DNA from: an uncultured Slackia sp.
GTDB lineage: Bacteria; Actinomycetota; Coriobacteriia; Coriobacteriales; Eggerthellaceae
Direction of reading: 5' to 3'
DNA length: 9,449 nt
Assembly (NCBI GenBank): GCA_937895975.1
Contig: CALBLG010000241.1
Span: 1 to 9,449 of the forward strand
Part shown: positions 6,635 through 9,449 of the stretch, in pieces
Layout: every line of letters begins with the position of its first letter
Position numbering within the stretch: position 1 is the first letter of the stretch
Translations under genes and position numbers: made by a program
Notes under the pieces: model-generated
What the model saw: only the letters and a program-made list of their open reading frames with translations
The model's database searches: none
Told to the model about the DNA's origin: nothing

Positions 6635-7546
6635 CTATGCGTTCAGGGCCTTTGTAATTGCCGGTACGATTTCGGCGTAATCGCCTACGATGCCGTAGTC
6701 GCACGAATTGAAGAACAGGGCATCCTTGTTCTTGTCGATTACCACAACCGTGCCCGATTCGTACATGCCCATGGTGTGCTGGGCCTGGCCCGACGCCGCA
6801 ACCCCAATGAACAATTCGGGCTTTACCGTAACGCCCGATGCGCCGATGTAGGTCTCGCGCGGCATAAGCGGCTCATTGGTCTCGGCCACGGGACGTGTGC
6901 AGCCCATCTCGGCCCCAATAGCCTTCTTCAAATCCACGCATAAATCGAAGCCCTCGCGCGTATCGACGCCACGCCCGATGCACACGATGCGCTTGGCAGC
7001 GGTGAGGTCGACCGACGATGCCGTCTTCTCGCGGCGCTCCACAACGTGGGCGCCGTGAATTCCAGGCGCGTCCACCCCCGAAATCGCGCACGGGGCGCCA
7101 TCCGCCGCAGCAGCCTCGAACGTCCCAGACGCCACAACGAGCACGACATAGTCGCCCACGGGTTTTTCAGAGACAATGGCCTTGCCGCCAAATTTGATGT
7201 GCGATGCGGCGCCGTCAGCAATCGCCTTCACGTCGACAATCGGCACTGTTCCCAATTCGCCAGCCACAATCGCAGCCGCATTCACCATGCGGCGGCTCGC
7301 GCTCACGAGCACCACGGCCGATTCCGCCTTGCGAGCCTCGGCAGCCACGACGGAAGCGGCTGATTCCCTCAAGGCGCCTGCGGCAACCTTCGCGACAACG
7401 ACTCCGTCCACGCCCGATTTCGCGACAACCTCTGCGCTTTCGGCGTCGAATTGAACGGCCACGATATCATCCGCGCCGAGGTGCTTCGCAACCGAAACCA
7501 GCTCGAGCGCGCTTTTTGCATCTTCGGAAAACACAACGCATTTCAT
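6635..7546 (-). CDS. etfA: Electron transfer flavoprotein subunit alpha (EtfA/FixB family)
   Basis: A 303-residue alpha subunit that carries the electron-transferring FAD of the cytoplasmic ETF heterodimer. Residues 1 to about 180 form the alpha/beta domain (starts MKCVVFSEDAK). The C-terminal FAD domain is clear: RIVCIGRGV, CTRPVAE with R218, KPELFIGVAASGQAQH with S252, Q256 and H257, the DKNKDALFF stretch at 271-279 and DYGIVGD at 283-289. These match the R, SG-x-x-QH and N/D-Y-G FAD contacts of the family. Length is close to E. coli FixB (about 313). The ATG follows a purine-rich AAGGGTGG that overlaps the etfB stop; the 12-bp gap implies translational coupling to etfB. With a dehydrogenase-like gene in the same operon, it most likely passes electrons to or from that flavoprotein, as FixAB does for CaiA. 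The direction of flow cannot be read from sequence. Confidence 0.95.
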   Translation of the reverse strand: MKCVVFSEDAKSALELVSVAKHLGADDIVAVQFDAESAEVVAKSGVDGVVVAKVAAGALRESAASVVAAEARKAESAVVLVSASRRMVNAAAIVAGELGTVPIVDVKAIADGAASHIKFGGKAIVSEKPVGDYVVLVVASGTFEAAAADGAPCAISGVDAPGIHGAHVVERREKTASSVDLTAAKRIVCIGRGVDTREGFDLCVDLKKAIGAEMGCTRPVAETNEPLMPRETYIGASGVTVKPELFIGVAASGQAQHTMGMYESGTVVVIDKNKDALFFNSCDYGIVGDYAEIVPAITKALNA

Positions 7547-7558
7547 ACCGAACCACCC

Positions 7559-8326
7559 TTACAGAACGCCGTCATTGGTCAGCTTCTCGACGAGCTGGGC
7601 CGCTATTTCCTCGGGAGAACCCGAGATCATCGTTTTCTGGCGGCCGGGTTGCTCGGGAGCGGCAGTGCCGACCTCTTCAATCGCCGCGCCGCCCATGCCC
7701 AAATCGGACGCCGAGAACGTCTCGACAGGCTTTTTACCCGCAGCCAGAACGTCTTTCAGCGTAGGGATGGAAGGCTTGTTGATGGTAGACGTCGTGGCGA
7801 TGACGCATGGTGCCGAAAGCTCCACGACTTCGACGCCGTCTTCCAAATCGCGCTCCACAACAATCGTCTTATCTTCTGCGTGCATGGCATCGACCGCATT
7901 AACGCATGGCCAGCCGAGAATGCTCGCCATCGCAGGCCCCGTGATTCGCTGGTAGCGATCGGCAGAACCCTCGCCGCACACGACGACGTCAGCCTCGACT
8001 TTATTTACGAGCCCGCAAAGCAGGCGCGCGGTTTGAAGGGCGTCGGCGCCGGCCGTCGCATCGTCGACGACGCGAAACAGCGCCGACAGGTTCCCGCGGG
8101 ACATGAGGTCTTTCGTAAGCCTGCTCTGATCGATCTTCGCCGGCCCCGCAGTGAGGGCGACAACTTCTGCGCCAAGTTCGCCGCCAAGATCGCTCGCAGC
8201 CTGGATGGCCTGCATATCGTAATCGCTCACGCTCCATTTAGCCTTGGAGACGTCGACCGACCCGTCGTCGGCGACCCTCACGTCTTCGGCGTCGGGGGCG
8301 AATTTGCAACACACGGCAATTCTCAT
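7559..8326 (-). CDS. etfB: Electron transfer flavoprotein subunit beta (EtfB/FixA family)
   Basis: A 255-residue beta subunit, partner of EtfA. Features resemble FixA of the carnitine system more than mitochondrial EtfB: the start MRIAVCCKFAPDAEDVRV, the DVSKAKWSVSDYDMQAIQAA stretch near 25-44, LMSRGN at 74-79, CGEGSADRYQ at 117-126 followed by TGPAMA, and a late VERDLEDG then STINKPSIPTLKDVL. FixA-type subunits bind a second nucleotide or flavin; whether this pair bifurcates electrons cannot be decided by eye. The ATG at 8326 follows AAGAAGGAAC at good spacing and matches the FixA N-terminus. An in-frame ATG at 8410 would add 28 residues encoded by the hairpin at 8369-8401, so I rejected it. 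It lies 96 bp after the dehydrogenase stop and 12 bp before etfA. Confidence 0.95.
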   Translation of the reverse strand: MRIAVCCKFAPDAEDVRVADDGSVDVSKAKWSVSDYDMQAIQAASDLGGELGAEVVALTAGPAKIDQSRLTKDLMSRGNLSALFRVVDDATAGADALQTARLLCGLVNKVEADVVVCGEGSADRYQRITGPAMASILGWPCVNAVDAMHAEDKTIVVERDLEDGVEVVELSAPCVIATTSTINKPSIPTLKDVLAAGKKPVETFSASDLGMGGAAIEEVGTAAPEQPGRQKTMISGSPEEIAAQLVEKLTNDGVL

Positions 8327-8368
8327 ATCACGTTCCTTCTTCCACGAAACGGAATTCGCGCATAGAAA

Positions 8369-8401
8369 GCCGGGGCGCGGTCCCATAGACGCGGCCCCGG
8401 C
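8369..8401 (-). promoter_or_regulatory. Strong GC hairpin between the dehydrogenase gene and etfB
   Basis: On the minus strand, GCCGGGG pairs with CCCCGGC, then after a one-base bulge CGCG pairs with CGCG around a 10-base loop. It is followed only by TTTCT, so termination should be partial at most. Sited within an operon and 40-odd bases before etfB, it may act as an attenuator, processing site or 3' stabiliser that sets the ratio of dehydrogenase to ETF mRNA. Structure is seen; function is inferred. Confidence 0.6.
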
Positions 8402-8422
8402 AGGCAGCACGCATTCCGAGAA

Positions 8423-8698
8423 CTAGCAGGGATGCACGTCGTTATCGGTTTCGAAACCGAGCAGGCGCGCGACCGACGCATTCTGGATCGAGGTGGGCGA
8501 AACGCCGATGCCGAATCCCACGGTGTCGGCCATGTGGCGCGAGATACCCGAATCGATATTGGCGCCAAGCGTGCCGAAGTACTGGACGCACTCGCTGGTG
8601 ATGTGGCGCGCCACATCGCTGCAATAGCCCTTGGCCATGGCGGTGTACATGATGGCCTTGTCGTCTTTGGCCTCAATCAGGTTCAGGGCCGTATTCAT
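8423..8698 (-). CDS. Acyl-CoA dehydrogenase-like C-terminal fragment, out of frame with the upstream part
   Basis: A 91-codon frame holding the last part of the C-terminal helical domain of an acyl-CoA dehydrogenase: AKDDKAIMYTAMAKGYCSDVA, then CVQYFGTLGAN at the usual QI-x-GG-x-GY position, then IGVSPTSIQNASVARLLG at the usual YEGT-x-EIQ end. It cannot be a complete domain. It continues the protein of 8695-9449 after a shift of one base; its ATG overlaps the upstream TGA in ATGA (8698-8695). There is no Shine-Dalgarno before the ATG, so independent translation would need coupling to the upstream gene. The most economical reading is one gene with a frameshift, or a base-call error in the alternating GC tract at 8701-8707. 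The catalytic glutamate of the YEGT motif is absent in either alignment register. Confidence 0.75.
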   Translation of the reverse strand: MNTALNLIEAKDDKAIMYTAMAKGYCSDVARHITSECVQYFGTLGANIDSGISRHMADTVGFGIGVSPTSIQNASVARLLGFETDNDVHPC

Positions 8699-9449
8699 GA
8701 GCGCGCGAGCCGACCCAGCTTGATCTTCAGCTGCACCAGACGCTCGGCCACACCGCCGTAATTGCGAATAGGCTTGAAGTTATACGTGCGAACGCCCAGG
8801 TAATCCATGGTTTTTTCAAGCGCTGCCTCGGCAGAGCCGATATTCATCGCGGCAACCGCGATGGGGAACATGCGGCTTACCACGGCAGGATGCTGAGCCT
8901 TGCGGTCGACGCAGCCGCCGTTGGTCTTCGCGCCGAAATCTTTCGGGACGCGCACGTTGTCGCAGGTGTATGACGCGTAGAACGGCGCATTGCCGAATTC
9001 GGGATTGTGGTGGCAGGTAAGGCCCGGCGTGTTTTTCGGATCCATCACCGCGAAATGCAGCGTGCCTTTGTACAAACCGGAAATCAGCAGCACGTCGGCG
9101 ATAGTGCCGCCCGAGCAAAACGCCTTCTCGCCGTTGATGACCCATTCCTGGGTTTCCTCGTCGAAATCGAACATGTCGGCCTGCTCGGGATAGTTCGCCT
9201 GACCTTCAGGCGAGCATGTCGAGCCGGCGAAGAACACATCGCCGTCGAGAATGGCGTCGAACCATTTCTCCTTCGCGCCGGGCGTGGCAAGCAAGCGCAT
9301 GGCGAGCAACGGGTGCTCGATGGCACCGATGGCGATGCCGCCGCAACCACGGGCGACCTCTTCGCCAAGAATCGCGAGGGCGTGCCCACGCATGCCAGCG
9401 CCACCGAGCTGCTCGGGAATCCATGCGCGCAGGGCGCCCATATCGCCGA
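8695..9449 (-). CDS. Acyl-CoA dehydrogenase family protein, main part (start beyond the right edge)
   Basis: About 250 codons are visible, lacking roughly the first 40-50 residues. The visible start, MGALRAWIPEQLGGAGM, matches the GLLGI-x-VPEEYGGAG region of the N-terminal helical domain. The middle beta domain follows: FFAGSTCSPEGQ in place of the usual TEP/GSD, WVINGEKAFCSGG for the V-x-NG-x-K-x-F-x-TNG FAD-contact motif, and YTCDNVRVPKDFGAK. The C-terminal helical domain starts at about AVVSRMFPIAVAAMNIGSAEAALEK and stops at LGRLARS with TGA at 8697. The rest of that domain is encoded one frame over at 8423-8698. Family members are FAD flavoproteins of about 380 residues that oxidise or, like CaiA and AcdA, reduce the alpha-beta bond of CoA thioesters with ETF as partner. 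It heads the visible operon with etfB and etfA, which supports an ETF-linked role. If the frame break is real, the enzyme may be inactive or assembled from two chains. Confidence 0.85.
   Translation of the reverse strand, partial: GDMGALRAWIPEQLGGAGMRGHALAILGEEVARGCGGIAIGAIEHPLLAMRLLATPGAKEKWFDAILDGDVFFAGSTCSPEGQANYPEQADMFDFDEETQEWVINGEKAFCSGGTIADVLLISGLYKGTLHFAVMDPKNTPGLTCHHNPEFGNAPFYASYTCDNVRVPKDFGAKTNGGCVDRKAQHPAVVSRMFPIAVAAMNIGSAEAALEKTMDYLGVRTYNFKPIRNYGGVAERLVQLKIKLGRLARS

Noticed and set aside
7451..8365. A 304-codon plus-strand open frame opposite etfB
   Set aside because: It lies over the real etfB frame with its FixA-like motifs; its own product has no recognisable family and no start signals.

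Overview
The window is high-GC (about 60% by eye) and reads as a catabolic or respiratory accessory locus of an anaerobic actinobacterium. The mix of a Tat-exported FAD-binding flavoprotein, a very large 2-hydroxyacyl-CoA dehydratase activase, FixAB-type electron transfer flavoproteins and small TetR regulators suggests a gut coriobacterium (Eggerthellaceae: Eggerthella, Gordonibacter, Adlercreutzia or a relative). That assignment is an inference from gene content; there is no rRNA or other marker gene here.

Layout from left to right, nearly all on the minus strand. (1) 1-2371: the first 790 residues of a giant activase with two tandem ASKHA/BadF-type domains and the start of a DUF2229-like region; it runs off the left edge. 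(2) 2382-3083: a TetR regulator 10 bp upstream of the activase and co-transcribed with it, from a visible sigma70-type promoter followed by an inverted-repeat operator. (3) 3156-3648: intergenic, with a clear rho-independent terminator for the gene to its right. (4) 3649-5628: an exported FAD flavoprotein of the fumarate reductase/FAD_binding_2 superfamily, with an odd C-terminal CXXCH. (5) 5629-5803: divergent regulatory region with two tandem operator-like palindromes over the flavoprotein promoter. (6) 5804-6466, plus strand: a second TetR regulator, the obvious candidate to bind there. (7) 6553-9449: a minus-strand operon of an acyl-CoA dehydrogenase-like gene (running off the right edge and broken by a frame change), a strong intergenic hairpin, etfB/fixA, etfA/fixB and a terminator.

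Likely roles: the right-hand operon resembles the CaiA-FixAB module, in which FixAB feeds electrons to a flavoprotein acting on an enoyl-CoA. The exported flavoprotein may be a separate terminal reductase for an organic acceptor, induced through its own TetR. The activase belongs to 2-hydroxyacyl-CoA dehydratase chemistry, but no dehydratase subunits are visible. Whether the three units act in one pathway cannot be decided here.

Most notable points: the dehydrogenase reading frame is broken at an alternating GC tract, with a 4-base stop/start overlap; its C-terminus lacks the usual catalytic glutamate; the flavoprotein has an unexpected heme-like CXXCH and lacks expected fumarate-reductase residues; and two regulator/operator pairs can be read directly from the DNA.
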